Source: CAVQCA01 sp963710815 (lineage in GTDB: Bacteria > Pseudomonadota > Gammaproteobacteria > UBA9214). Taken from it: 64,000 bases of DNA. The position numbers and the translations under genes were made by a program. Shown here in pieces: positions 26,475-37,076 of this stretch; position 1 is the stretch's first letter, and every line of letters starts with the position of its first letter. The DNA is taken from contig CAVQCA010000076.1 of NCBI GenBank assembly GCA_963710815.1, positions 62,001 through 126,000 of the forward strand, given 5' to 3'. The notes under the pieces are model-generated. The model ran no database searches and was not told where the DNA came from. It saw nothing but the letters and a program-made list of their open reading frames with translations.

Positions 26475-26885
26475 TCACTCCTGGACGTTGAAGCACAGTC
26501 CGCGCAGCACCATGTTGGCGTAACTCACGATGCCTTTCAGTTCTCCCTTATCGATGACCGGCGCGTAGGACAGTCCGAATTTGTCGAACAGGCGTGTGCA
26601 ATAGCGGATATCCATCTCGGGATTCACGCCGATGACGGGTTTGGACATGATTTCATAGATGTTCACGCGTTCCGGCGACCGGTCCTTGGCCAGCACCTCA
26701 CGCGCTACATCGGATAGCAGGACAATTCCGTATTCGTCGTCGGCGTGGCGTTTCTTTACGACCAGCGCCACCGCCCCGCTGTCACGCATCCTGCACACGC
26801 ATTCCTTGACGGTCATGATGCCATCGACGGTGTGGTATTCCTGCGTCATGACATCCTTGACGCGTATCGGTGATTCCTTGCTCAT
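26475..26885 (-). CDS. CBS-pair domain protein
   Basis: 136-residue cytoplasmic protein made almost wholly of two CBS motifs. The first covers RVKDVMTQEYHTVDGIMTVKE to DEYGIVLLSDVAREVL, the second EIMSKPVIGVNPEMDIRYC to GELKGIVSYANMVL. CBS pairs bind adenosine nucleotides and often gate transporters. Its start overlaps the stop of the P-II-like gene by four bases (ATGA), so the two are translationally coupled. In context it is a probable nucleotide-sensing regulator of the DUF1538 membrane proteins (inference). Confidence 0.9.
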   Translation of the reverse strand: MSKESPIRVKDVMTQEYHTVDGIMTVKECVCRMRDSGAVALVVKKRHADDEYGIVLLSDVAREVLAKDRSPERVNIYEIMSKPVIGVNPEMDIRYCTRLFDKFGLSYAPVIDKGELKGIVSYANMVLRGLCFNVQE

Positions 26886-27232
26886 AGTTTTTCCTCCACG
26901 ACATCGGTGAGGCGGTTTATCTGCTGTGATACCCCGACGGCATCCTCCACATCGATCTGGAATGCGATGCCGGTGCCAGGTTTGGTTTCGAATTCGCCGA
27001 TTTCCGAGATGCGCTCCAGTATGCAGCGGCTGAGGTGTTCCTCTACCAGGAACAACAGCATATCGCGTTGCGCCTCGAGGGTAAGTCCGAAGAAGGTCTT
27101 GGCCTGCTTCAGGCCCTCGCCCCGCGCCTGGCCCAGCACCGTAGCACCGGTGGCGCCGGCTGAGCGCGCCGCAGTCAGAACGGCATCAGTCTTGCTGTCT
27201 TCCACGAGCGTGATAAGCAGTTTGAAATGCAT
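26882..27232 (-). CDS. P-II-like signalling protein
   Basis: 116 residues with a ferredoxin-like fold pattern. HFKLLITLVEDSKTDAVLTAARSAGATGATVL is the first beta-alpha-beta unit. A loop region (GQARGEGLKQAKTFFGLT) is unlike the GlnB/GlnK T-loop and lacks a recognisable uridylylated Tyr. It is therefore a P-II superfamily member of the divergent kind that pairs with transporters, not a canonical nitrogen regulator. It lies between a DUF1538 gene and the CBS gene, overlapping the latter. The ligand is unknown. Confidence 0.82.
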   Translation of the reverse strand: MHFKLLITLVEDSKTDAVLTAARSAGATGATVLGQARGEGLKQAKTFFGLTLEAQRDMLLFLVEEHLSRCILERISEIGEFETKPGTGIAFQIDVEDAVGVSQQINRLTDVVEEKL

Positions 27233-27367
27233 AACAGGTTACTCCATGTTTATGAAACCATAATTCTCGCTGGTCCCCTGAAACGAACGCAGGGATCATA
27301 CCGGTTGCCGCCGGGAGGTCGCGGAAGGAATGCGGGCGATGCCGATACTTCCGTTGACGGCATCGGG

Positions 27368-28162
27368 TCATTCGTCCGGCGGTGATCGCTGCGCGGTCTC
27401 CCGGCGCAACCACCAGGCGCCGAACTGGGCATAACCCATGACCGTAATGATAGGAAACAGGCTGGCAAAGGCGATCAGCCCGAAACCATCGAGCAGAGGA
27501 CTGCGTCCGGGCACCGCGCTGGCAAGACCCAGCCCCAGGGCCGCCACCATCGGCACGGTTACGGTGGAGGTCGTTACTCCGCCCGAGTCGTACGCCAGGG
27601 CGATGATCGTGCGCGGCGCATACAGGGTCTGGAGCAGGACAATGAGGTACCCGGTGATGATGTAGCCGTACAGCGGGGTTCCGGTGACGATACGAAAGGC
27701 GCCCAGCGTAATGCCAATGGCCACGCCGATCGCGACGGTGACGCGCAGCCCCCACACGCTGATCGTGCCGCCGGAAATGTTGTGGGCCTTGATGGCGACG
27801 GCGATCAGGGCGGGCTCGGCGATGGTGGTGGAGAACCCGATGGCGGCGGAGAACAGGTACACCCACTTGTAGTCATACCATCGCAGTCCGTCGGCGAGCG
27901 CCTGCGTCGTGCCGCGTATGAGCCCGGGATCGGTGAGTTGCTGCGCCATCAGCTTGCCCAGCGGAAACAGGGATTTCTCCAGCCCGACGAGAAACAGGGT
28001 CAGGCCGATCAGGACATATAAGAAGCCGGCCAGAACGCTCTTCAGGTTGGGGATTCGCTGGCGCAGGATGAGCAGGTGGAAGCCGAAGATGATTACGGCG
28101 ATCGGCAGAACATCATCAAGGGTCGAGAGGCAGGTCTCACTCAGAATCAGCGGCAGTTTCAT
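27368..28162 (-). CDS. DUF1538 integral membrane protein (second of pair)
   Basis: 264 residues with about seven hydrophobic segments. It shares signature blocks with its upstream neighbour: GLEKSLFPLG, GFSTTIAEPAL, AYDSGGVTTSTVTVP and DGFGLIAFASLFP. The glycine/threonine-rich GGVTTSTVTVP loop between helices looks like a substrate or ion-binding re-entrant segment. The C-terminus is hydrophilic (RRETAQRSPPDE). The start overlaps the preceding DUF1538 stop by four bases. DUF1538 commonly occurs as two copies, here split into two genes. Function is unknown; a transporter or channel is an inference from topology and neighbours. Confidence 0.88.
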   Translation of the reverse strand: MKLPLILSETCLSTLDDVLPIAVIIFGFHLLILRQRIPNLKSVLAGFLYVLIGLTLFLVGLEKSLFPLGKLMAQQLTDPGLIRGTTQALADGLRWYDYKWVYLFSAAIGFSTTIAEPALIAVAIKAHNISGGTISVWGLRVTVAIGVAIGITLGAFRIVTGTPLYGYIITGYLIVLLQTLYAPRTIIALAYDSGGVTTSTVTVPMVAALGLGLASAVPGRSPLLDGFGLIAFASLFPIITVMGYAQFGAWWLRRETAQRSPPDE

Positions 28163-28893
28163 CGGATCATCAACCCGTATGCCATGACGAAGATCATCGG
28201 CGTCAGCGAGGCGAAGGCGATGAGACCGAATCCGTCGGTCATCGCATTGCGTCCCTTGATGCTTTCCGCAAGGCCGATGCCCAGCGCCGTCACCAGCGGG
28301 ACGGTCACCGTGGAGGTGGTGACGCCACCGGAGTCGTAGGCGATGCCGATGATCTCGGGAGGTGCGAAGGCCGTCATGATGACCACGCCGGCATACCCTC
28401 CGATGATGAGATACTGAACCGGCCAGCCCTTGATGATGCGCAGCACGCCGATGAGGATGGCCAGGCCAACCGAGAAGGCCACGGTCAGGCGCAGACCCAG
28501 CGCATAGGACACCAGCGCCTGGTTGCGGTTCTCGATAATCCCGTCGCTGGCGGCGACCCTGGCCGCGACATCGGCGATCGCGGTCAGGGCGGGCTCGGCG
28601 ATGGTCGTCCCGAAGCCGAGCGCGAACGCGAATAACAGCAGCCAGTAAAGATTCGCCTTGCGTGCGAAGGCATAGGAAATCGATTCGCCGAGAGGAAACA
28701 GGCCCTGCTCCAGGCCATGGATGAAAAATGCCAGACCAAGCCAGACGAGCAGGAGGCCGCCCAGCAAATCCCCGAAGGCCGGCAGCGGTTGCCGCAGCAC
28801 CACCAGCTGGAAGAACGCGACGACGAATACAAGCGGCAGCAAATCACGCAGGCTGGACGAGAGTGCGGCGATGAGGCGTAGCAGTTGATTCAA
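28159..28893 (-). CDS. DUF1538 integral membrane protein (first of pair)
   Basis: 244 residues, about seven transmembrane segments, same family as the following gene. Matching blocks are GLEQGLFPLG, GFGTTIAEPAL, AYDSGGVTTSTVTVP and DGFGLIAFASLTP, in the same order and spacing. The N-terminus has a hydrophobic segment, LLPLVFVVAFFQLVVL, paralleling VLPIAVIIFGFHLLIL in the second copy. It is the first gene of the DUF1538-DUF1538-PII-CBS run. The two copies probably form a pseudosymmetric heterodimer (inference). Confidence 0.88.
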   Translation of the reverse strand: MNQLLRLIAALSSSLRDLLPLVFVVAFFQLVVLRQPLPAFGDLLGGLLLVWLGLAFFIHGLEQGLFPLGESISYAFARKANLYWLLLFAFALGFGTTIAEPALTAIADVAARVAASDGIIENRNQALVSYALGLRLTVAFSVGLAILIGVLRIIKGWPVQYLIIGGYAGVVIMTAFAPPEIIGIAYDSGGVTTSTVTVPLVTALGIGLAESIKGRNAMTDGFGLIAFASLTPMIFVMAYGLMIR

Positions 28894-28964
28894 TGCAGTC
28901 TGTATTTCCCGGGACCTGCCGTGCTTGCCGCCGGTGTTTGCAACCCGCCTGCTTTCCCGGGCGA

Positions 28965-30413
28965 TTACTGTTTCGTGATCCAGGTTTCCTTCAGACCCAG
29001 CTGCCGCTTGATCGTTTCCGCCTGCGACCGGGCCGCATTGCGGGTGTCGAAGCCGGCAACGCGCACGCGGTAGAAGGTCTTGCCCTTGACCGTGGCCACG
29101 ACCTGCTCGGCACTGACGCCTTTCCGCTTGAAGTCAGCCAGCTTTCTGGAAGCGATCTCCTTGTTGGTATAGGAGGCAAGGTTGATGGCCCAGCCACCCG
29201 TACCTGATTGGTTCGGGCTATTACCTTTCCGGATGTCGGCGGTGCTTGCCGCCGGGTTGCCTTGCTTTCGCGGCGACACGGTGTTTGCAATGGAAGCTTG
29301 TGTCGTCGGCGCGCTTGCGACGGTTTCGCGTGGAAGCCCCGTCGGGGCCGCCGTCGGAGAATTCGCGGCGGCTTGCCTCGGCGCCTGGGGCGCCACGGAT
29401 GAAACCATGACGCTCGACGGTGTTTCGGCTGGAGGCACGATAGTGCCGGAGGTGTCCGCATCCGGTGGTGTCGTCACCGCTTCCGCAGTGGTTTCTTCCG
29501 CCGCCGGTGCCGGTGGGACATGCGGAGGAGCGAGGTTGCCGGCCGGGGCGGCGGCGGGTGGATTGTCGTACAGGGTCGCATTGGCCTGCATGAGCGCCGG
29601 GTTGGTGCTGATGAAGGATTCCATCCGTGCGGACAGGTAGTCGAGGCGGGCGTAGGCGTAGATCAGGCGTTGCTCGAGTTCCTGCAACCGGTGTTCGTAG
29701 GGCGCCTGGACCTGCATCATGCGGGTCTCGATTGCCCGCAAGCGGGAATCGTAGGCGGCATAATTCTCTCCCGGCCGGCTCTCCGTGTTTCGCAGCCCGG
29801 CCTGGCCGGGCGGGTACTCCTGTGCCATCCGGTTCTCGACCGTCTTTAGCCGTGCTTCATAGGCCGATGCATCGAACTGCTCCAGTCGGTGCTCAAGCTC
29901 CTGCAGGTGTGCTACATCGATCCCCCCGGGCGTTGCCAGTCGGGCCTCAATGGTTTTCAGACGCGCTCCGTAGGGTTCGATGACATCCGCCACTTTCGTC
30001 TCCAGGGCGTGGAGTCGTTGACCGTAGCGGTCATTGAGAGCGGTCATTCTCCTTTCCAGTTCGTTCAGGCGTATCCCGGTGGATTCGGTGAAACCGGAGG
30101 GGGGGGCGGATACGTCGGGAGCGTTCGTTGTCACGCGCTGGGAATCATTGGACAGGTAGGCGCCCATGGCGCCCACGATCAACATCCCCAGCGACAGAAT
30201 TGCCAGGCCGGTCAGGATGCGATCCCCCAGCTGGCAGGGCGCCTGCTTGCGGGGCGGGACGGGCCGCGTACCCCCCGGGTGCATGGCGGCATGCCGCGGT
30301 TTGATTTCGGTCTTGTCTGCTGCCGGCCAGCCTCCCCCCCCGAAGCCCTTCGCGCCTTCGTTGCGCATTTTTTGTGAGAACTCGTTCAGATCCGTGTTAT
30401 CTCTATGGGCCAT
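28965..30413 (-). CDS. SPOR-domain membrane protein
   Basis: 482 residues. A cytoplasmic Gly/basic N-terminus leads to one transmembrane helix near residues 70-92 (ILTGLAILSLGMLIVGAMGAYL). A long charged coiled-coil region follows, made of repeated RLxxxExRxxxxxxPYxxRLxxLE units (about 115-270). A Pro/Ala/Thr-rich linker then precedes a C-terminal SPOR domain (GGWAINLASYTNKEIASRKL to RVRVAGFDTRNAARSQAETI). SPOR domains bind denuded peptidoglycan at division sites. The whole is a bitopic envelope protein reaching septal peptidoglycan; a precise role is not known. Nothing recognisable is cotranscribed with it. Confidence 0.85.
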   Translation of the reverse strand: MAHRDNTDLNEFSQKMRNEGAKGFGGGGWPAADKTEIKPRHAAMHPGGTRPVPPRKQAPCQLGDRILTGLAILSLGMLIVGAMGAYLSNDSQRVTTNAPDVSAPPSGFTESTGIRLNELERRMTALNDRYGQRLHALETKVADVIEPYGARLKTIEARLATPGGIDVAHLQELEHRLEQFDASAYEARLKTVENRMAQEYPPGQAGLRNTESRPGENYAAYDSRLRAIETRMMQVQAPYEHRLQELEQRLIYAYARLDYLSARMESFISTNPALMQANATLYDNPPAAAPAGNLAPPHVPPAPAAEETTAEAVTTPPDADTSGTIVPPAETPSSVMVSSVAPQAPRQAAANSPTAAPTGLPRETVASAPTTQASIANTVSPRKQGNPAASTADIRKGNSPNQSGTGGWAINLASYTNKEIASRKLADFKRKGVSAEQVVATVKGKTFYRVRVAGFDTRNAARSQAETIKRQLGLKETWITKQ

Positions 30414-30803
30414 CAGTCCCTTCCCCCTTCCCGCGTCATTGGGTACTCAAACAAGGGCGGCTACACCCCCAAGACAATCCCCCCGGACCACCGTCGAGAC
30501 AGGTAACCGGTCTGCCCCGGCGGATTAAAGGCGAGGCATTGTCGCACAGCGGATCAATCGGTATCCAGTCAATCGCCGACAATTCTCCGGTGGTCACGGG
30601 TTCGGAACGAGCCGGTCGCGAAGGCATCGTTCTTGCAATGTGGCATTTCGACTGATGCAATGAGGGAGGTCAATATCGTACCGACGATTTTTTGTTAGAA
30701 TAACTATTTATATACATCAACTTGCGTAATATTTTTAACAAAATATAGTAGGTATTCAGGCCAACTGTCTGACGGTGCCCGCCGGGTGTCGTTCAGGTTC
30801 GGT
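30414..30803. other. Intergenic region between ettA and the SPOR gene
   Basis: 390 bases without a supportable gene. The stretch about 30690-30755 is strikingly AT-rich and could hold the minus-strand promoter of the SPOR gene, though no single -35/-10 pair stands out. Nothing else is recognised. Confidence 0.4.
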
Positions 30804-32472
<1,669 letters not shown>

Positions 32473-32520
32473 GCGTCGTGAATTCCTGGTGCGGGTTGAT
32501 GAAACGGGGGGTCATTATAC

Positions 32521-32746
32521 GGGAAAAGGGGGCAGCGCCGAATGGCGCCTGCATAAGGACTTCCATCTTCAGAAACGTACGAATGGCCACGGAAGCACAC
32601 GGAAAAACACCGGCTGTACGCCCCTGATTTCAGTGTCTTCCGCAAAGGCGCAAAGTGTTTAATTGTTTTTCGCTGATGCGTCCTTTGCGTTTTTGCGGTG
32701 AGAGCGGCGTATATGTAAGTGCCATTCGGTGCTGTCCCCTTTTCCC
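32521..32746. repeat. 226-bp terminal-inverted-repeat element with nested repeats
   Basis: Ends GGGAAAAGGGGGCAGCGCCG (from 32521) and the complement of 32721-32746 match at 24 of 26 positions. Inside is a GGCCACGGAAGCACACGGAA block (about 32582-32605), related to the core of the 11.7-kb element. An inverted repeat CCGCAAAGGCGCAAAG / CTTTGCGTTTTTGCGG (32639-32698) is related to the element at 36.9 kb. No open frame of note. It occupies most of the divergent gap between ettA and the deacylase gene. Confidence 0.75.
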
Positions 32747-32770
32747 GGCGGCATGGGTTAAACTTGGCGG

Positions 32771-33718
32771 GTGTGTGCAACTACCTGTGTATATGTCGGT
32801 GAGGAACTGGCCCGGTATGGCTTCGGCCAGGGTCACCCTTTCGGTCCGGACCGGCTGGACGCGTTCTGGAGACAGGTGCAGGCAACGGGACTGGATCAGC
32901 GGGTGGTGTACCGGCCGCCGGTCCTGGCCGACCGCGATTGCATCGAGCGCTTTCATACGCACGAGTATGTCGAGCGCGTTATCCGGCAGTCGAAAACCGG
33001 GGAAGGCTACCTCGACCTGGGGGATACGCCGGCCTTTCCGGGTGTCTACGAGTCCGCGGGTTTTGTCGTCGGCAGCGTGCTCGATGCGATCGAGCGTCTG
33101 CTGTCGGGTGAGTGCCGGCATGCCTTCGTGCCGATTGCCGGCCTGCACCATGCGCGCCGCGACAGTGCGGCGGGTTTCTGTGTATTCAATGATTGTGGCG
33201 TCGCCATCGAGACGCTGCGCCGGGTGCACGGCCTGCAACGCATTGCCTACGTGGATATCGACGCCCACCATGGTGACGGGGTGTTCTATGCCTTCGAGTC
33301 TGACCCGGAGCTGATTTTTGCCGATCTGCACGAGGATGGCCGATTACTGTATCCCGGCACCGGGGACTCCGGGGAGATCGGACAGGGCCCGGCGCGGGGC
33401 AGGAAGCTCAATATCCCCATGCCGCCGGGCGCCGATGACGCTGCCTTCCGCGCGGCCTGGGAGCGGGTCGAGTCCCTGCTCGAGAAATTCCCGCCGGAAA
33501 TTATTCTCTTCCAGTGCGGCGCCGACAGCATCGCCGGGGATCCCATCACCCACCTGGCCTATACGCCGGCGGCGCACCGGCATGCCGCGGCCGGATTGTG
33601 CCGTCTGGCCGAACGCTATTGCCAGGGGCGCCTGCTGGCGATGGGCGGTGGTGGCTATAATCGCAAGAACCTGGCGCTGACATGGACGGCGGTGCTTGAA
33701 GCGCTGGTCGAGGACTGA
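32771..33718 (+). CDS. Histone-deacetylase-superfamily deacylase
   Basis: 315-residue zinc amidohydrolase of the HDAC/acetoin-utilisation/acetylpolyamine family. Catalytic motifs are GLHHARRDSAAGFCVFND (tandem His) and YVDIDAHHGDGV (zinc ligands). LILFQCGADS-type IILFQCGADSIAGDP and the terminal GGGGYNRKNLA follow, all in family order. GTG at 32771 is taken as start; a second GTG two bases on is in another frame. Substrate may be an acetylated protein lysine or polyamine; sequence does not decide. It directly follows the inverted-repeat element, which therefore contains or abuts its promoter. Confidence 0.88.
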   Translation: MCATTCVYVGEELARYGFGQGHPFGPDRLDAFWRQVQATGLDQRVVYRPPVLADRDCIERFHTHEYVERVIRQSKTGEGYLDLGDTPAFPGVYESAGFVVGSVLDAIERLLSGECRHAFVPIAGLHHARRDSAAGFCVFNDCGVAIETLRRVHGLQRIAYVDIDAHHGDGVFYAFESDPELIFADLHEDGRLLYPGTGDSGEIGQGPARGRKLNIPMPPGADDAAFRAAWERVESLLEKFPPEIILFQCGADSIAGDPITHLAYTPAAHRHAAAGLCRLAERYCQGRLLAMGGGGYNRKNLALTWTAVLEALVED

Positions 33719-33852
33719 TGCGCCCCGTGAAAAGAACGTCATTTTGACCTCTCCCGGTTAGCAAAGCCCGCCTCGAATCAGCTATCATTTCCCGCTCGCC
33801 GGCAAGACCGGTACACTCGCTGATTTTTGAAATCGCCTCAGGATCGCTTGCT

Positions 33853-35109
33853 ATGTTCGACAAAGAGATGCGTATTGCCGGTTTTGACGAGGAACTCTGG
33901 AACGCACTGGAGGGGGAACGCCGGCGTCAGGAGGAGCACATCGAGCTGATCGCCTCGGAGAACTACGCCAGCCCGCGCGTACTGGAGGCCCAGGGTTCGG
34001 TGCTGACGAACAAGTACGCCGAAGGCTATCCCGGCAAGCGCTATTACGGCGGCTGCGAGTTCGTCGACGTGGCCGAACAGCTGGCCATCGACCGCGTCAA
34101 GCAGTTGTTCGGCGCAGCCTATGCAAACGTGCAGCCGCATTCCGGTTCCCAGGCCAACGCCGCGGTCTATCTGGCCCTGCTGCAGCCGGGTGATACCATC
34201 CTGGGCATGAGCCTGGCCGACGGCGGGCATCTCACCCACGGCGCCAAAGTCAATTTTTCCGGCAAGCTCTTCAATGCGGTGCAGTACGGCCTGAACCCGC
34301 AAACGGGTGAAATCGACTACGATCAGGTGGAGGCGCTGGCCCGCGAGCACCGGCCGAAGATGGTCGTGGCAGGCTTCTCCGCCTACTCGCTGCAGGTCGA
34401 CTGGCAGCGTTTCCGCGACATCGCCGATGCCGTCGGCGCGCTGCTGTTCGTCGACATGGCGCACGTGGCCGGGCTGATCGCGGCGGGTATCTATCCCAAC
34501 CCGGTGCCGATCGCCGATGTCACCACCTCCACCACGCACAAAACCCTCAGGGGTCCGCGCGGCGGCATCATCCTCGCCCGCGCCAATGCCGAGATCGAGA
34601 AGAAACTGAACTCCATGGTGTTCCCCGGCACCCAGGGCGGGCCGCTGATGCATGTCATCGCCGCCAAGGCCGTGGCCTTCAAGGAGGCTATGGAGCCGGC
34701 CTTCAGGGAGTACCAGCAGCAGGTGCTGCGCAACGCCAGGGCCATGGCCGAGGTCATGATGCAGCGCGGCTACAAGGTGGTTTCCGGACGGACCGACGAC
34801 CACCTGTTCCTGGTCGATTTCATCGACAGGGGGATCACCGGCAAGGCGGCGGACGCGGCCCTGGGCGCGGCCAATATCACGGTGAACAAGAACGCGGTGC
34901 CGAACGACCCCCAGTCGCCGTTTGTCACCAGCGGCATACGCATCGGTACACCCGCCATTACGACGCGCGGGTTCCGGGAGGACGAGGCGCGCGAACTGGC
35001 CGGCTGGATGTGCGATATCCTCGATGACATGGATAACCCCGGCGTGATCGAGGCCGTACGCGAGAAAGTGCTGTCGCTCTGCAAGCGCTTTCCCGTCTAT
35101 GGCGATTGA
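33853..35109 (+). CDS. glyA: Serine hydroxymethyltransferase
   Basis: PLP enzyme interconverting serine and glycine with tetrahydrofolate. 418 residues. Motifs: ELIASENYASPRVLEAQGS, NKYAEGYPGKRYYGGCEFVD, PHSGSQANAAVY and the PLP-lysine segment VTTSTTHKTLRGPRGGI. It heads the glyA-nrdR-rib cluster that is standard in gammaproteobacteria. Confidence 0.98.
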   Translation: MFDKEMRIAGFDEELWNALEGERRRQEEHIELIASENYASPRVLEAQGSVLTNKYAEGYPGKRYYGGCEFVDVAEQLAIDRVKQLFGAAYANVQPHSGSQANAAVYLALLQPGDTILGMSLADGGHLTHGAKVNFSGKLFNAVQYGLNPQTGEIDYDQVEALAREHRPKMVVAGFSAYSLQVDWQRFRDIADAVGALLFVDMAHVAGLIAAGIYPNPVPIADVTTSTTHKTLRGPRGGIILARANAEIEKKLNSMVFPGTQGGPLMHVIAAKAVAFKEAMEPAFREYQQQVLRNARAMAEVMMQRGYKVVSGRTDDHLFLVDFIDRGITGKAADAALGAANITVNKNAVPNDPQSPFVTSGIRIGTPAITTRGFREDEARELAGWMCDILDDMDNPGVIEAVREKVLSLCKRFPVYGD

Positions 35110-35143
35110 GCCGGTGACGGCCACACCGCGACCGGGCCTGACC

Positions 35144-35644
35144 ATGTATTGTCCGTTCTGCCGGGCGCAGGACACCAAGGTGATCGACTCACGGCTCGCC
35201 AGTGAAGGTTCGCAGGTGCGCCGGCGGCGCGAGTGTCTCGCCTGCGGAGAACGCTTCACCACATTCGAGTCGGCGGAACTGGTCATGCCGCGCATCATCA
35301 AGAACAACGGCGCGCGTGAGCCGTTCAACGAAAAAAAGCTGGCGGCCGGCGTCATGCGTTCGCTCGAGAAGCGTCCGGTCGACGCCGACAGCGTGGATGC
35401 CGCGATCAACCGCATCCAGCACCGCCTGCGCGCAAGCGGTGAACGTGAAATACCGTCACGCCAGCTGGGTGAATGGGTCATGCACGAACTGCGGGCGCTC
35501 GACCAGGTGGCCTATGTGCGCTTCGCCTCGGTGTATCGCAGCTTCGCGGACGTCAAGGCCTTTCAGGAGGAAATCGAGCGCCTGGAGAGCGAACCCACTG
35601 CCGAAGAAAAGAAAAACCAGATCTCGCTGCTCCCCGACGAGTGA
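35144..35644 (+). CDS. nrdR: Transcriptional repressor NrdR
   Basis: Represses ribonucleotide reductase genes in response to ATP/dATP. The start at 35144 (MYCPFC) matches the family N-terminus exactly; an upstream in-frame ATG (35099) would overlap glyA and add unrelated residues. The zinc ribbon uses CPFC and CLAC (RRRRECLACGERFTTFE). The ATP-cone spans roughly residues 45-135 (IIKNNGAREPFNEKKLAAGV). 166 residues. Confidence 0.96.
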   Translation: MYCPFCRAQDTKVIDSRLASEGSQVRRRRECLACGERFTTFESAELVMPRIIKNNGAREPFNEKKLAAGVMRSLEKRPVDADSVDAAINRIQHRLRASGEREIPSRQLGEWVMHELRALDQVAYVRFASVYRSFADVKAFQEEIERLESEPTAEEKKNQISLLPDE

Positions 35645-35738
35645 GGAGGGCGGCATTCCGATGGCTCGATGATGAGACAATGGATGCATGGGCGGGCGCC
35701 TTTAACTGCCGCTCCACGCTCCCGGCCTGCCTGGCGAC

Positions 35739-36842
35739 ATGGATATCAATTCTGATCACAAGCACATGGGGCGCGCCCTGGAGTTGGCCGCTCGCGGGCT
35801 CTATACCACGGATCCGAATCCGCGCGTGGGCTGCGTACTCGTACGGGACGGGGAGGTGGTTGGCGAAGGGTGGCATGTGCGCGCCGGTGGTCCGCATGCC
35901 GAAATCAACGCCCTGCGCGCGGCCGGCGACCGCGCGGCCGGTGCCACTGCCTATGTGACGCTGGAGCCCTGCTGTCACCATGGCCGTACACCGCCCTGCA
36001 CCGGGGCCCTGATCTCCGCCGGTGTACGGCGGGTGGTTGCCGCCATGGAGGATCCCAATCCGCAGGTTGGCGGCGCAGGCCTGAAGGCCCTGCAGATGGC
36101 GGGCATCGAGGTGCGCGCGGGACTGCTGGCGCCGGAGGCGGAGCGGCTCAACCCGGGGTTTGTCATGCGCATGCGAGAGGGTCGTCCCTGGGTGCGCTGC
36201 AAGCTGGCGATGAGCCTGGACGGACGCACGGCCATGGCGAGCGGTGAAAGCCAATGGATCACCGGCGCGGACGCACGCCGGGATGTGCACCGCTGGCGAG
36301 CACGCAGTTCCGCGATCCTGACCGGTATAGGCACGGTGCTGGCCGATGACCCGTTGCTGACGGTGCGCCTTGACCAGGCTGACGACGGCCCGGCACGGCA
36401 GCCGTTGCGCGTCATACTGGATACCCGCCTGAAGACGCCCCCGGAAGCACGCTTGCTCGGCGCGCCAGGTGAGACACTGATCCTGACCGGTGTCCACGAC
36501 AGTGACAGGGGCGCGCGCCTGCGGGACGAGGGTGTCTCGATCATCACCCTGCCGGTGGAAGACGGGCGGCTGGACCTTGCCGCCGTCATGCGGCATCTCG
36601 GCAGGATGGAAATCAACGAGCTGCACATCGAGGCTGGTGCGCGGCTGTCCGGTGCGTTGCTCGCGGGGGGATGGGTCGACGAGCTGCTTGTTTACATGGC
36701 GCCCCACCTGATGGGTGATGCGGCCCGCGGGCTGTTTTCCTTGCCTGGACTCGAACGCATGGAGCAGCGCATCGAGTTGTCCATCGACGACATTCGCGCC
36801 GTGGGGCGGGACTGGCGTATCAGCGCCAGTGTGAAGAAGTGA
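35739..36842 (+). CDS. ribD: Bifunctional diaminohydroxyphosphoribosylaminopyrimidine deaminase / reductase RibD
   Basis: Second and third steps of riboflavin synthesis. 367 residues. The N-terminal cytidine-deaminase-like domain has the zinc motifs HAEINAL and TLEPCCHHGRTPPC. The C-terminal DHFR-like reductase begins near RPWVRCKLAMSLDGRTAMASGES. It follows nrdR as usual. Downstream, before ribE, a repeat element rather than an FMN riboswitch fills the gap. Confidence 0.97.
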   Translation: MDINSDHKHMGRALELAARGLYTTDPNPRVGCVLVRDGEVVGEGWHVRAGGPHAEINALRAAGDRAAGATAYVTLEPCCHHGRTPPCTGALISAGVRRVVAAMEDPNPQVGGAGLKALQMAGIEVRAGLLAPEAERLNPGFVMRMREGRPWVRCKLAMSLDGRTAMASGESQWITGADARRDVHRWRARSSAILTGIGTVLADDPLLTVRLDQADDGPARQPLRVILDTRLKTPPEARLLGAPGETLILTGVHDSDRGARLRDEGVSIITLPVEDGRLDLAAVMRHLGRMEINELHIEAGARLSGALLAGGWVDELLVYMAPHLMGDAARGLFSLPGLERMEQRIELSIDDIRAVGRDWRISASVKK

Positions 36843-36928
36843 ATCACGGTAGCATCGCAGGCTGGATAACTCACCGGCATGAGGTCTTGGTATCATTAAG
36901 GTAGTGGCCATCCATTAAAGAAATAATC

Positions 36929-37011
36929 TCACCGCAAAGACGCAAAGGACGCAGAGAAATTCTTTATCGAAAACATTTAAACACTTTGCGCTCTTTGCGG
37001 CTTTGCGGTGA
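36929..37011. repeat. 83-bp inverted-repeat element (CCGCAAAGACGCAAAG type)
   Basis: TCACCGCAAAGACGCAAAG (36929-36947) pairs with 36993-37011 at 18 of 19 positions. The intervening AAAACATTTAAACACTTTGCG segment closely matches the reverse complement of the nested repeat at 32639-32698, so both are copies of one family. It lies between ribD and ribE inside an otherwise tight gene run. Confidence 0.75.
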
Positions 37012-37076
37012 AAGCGGTGTTTATGAGTATACTCTTAAGATATTGAAATATAGTACTAATTACCTAACAGAAAGAC

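Noticed and set aside
33838..35481. 547-codon open frame antisense to glyA and nrdR
   Set aside because: It spans two well-identified genes on the other strand; the translation has no family features.
36843..37076. Possible FMN riboswitch before ribE
   Set aside because: No RFN-element conserved blocks are visible. The gap holds an inverted-repeat element instead.
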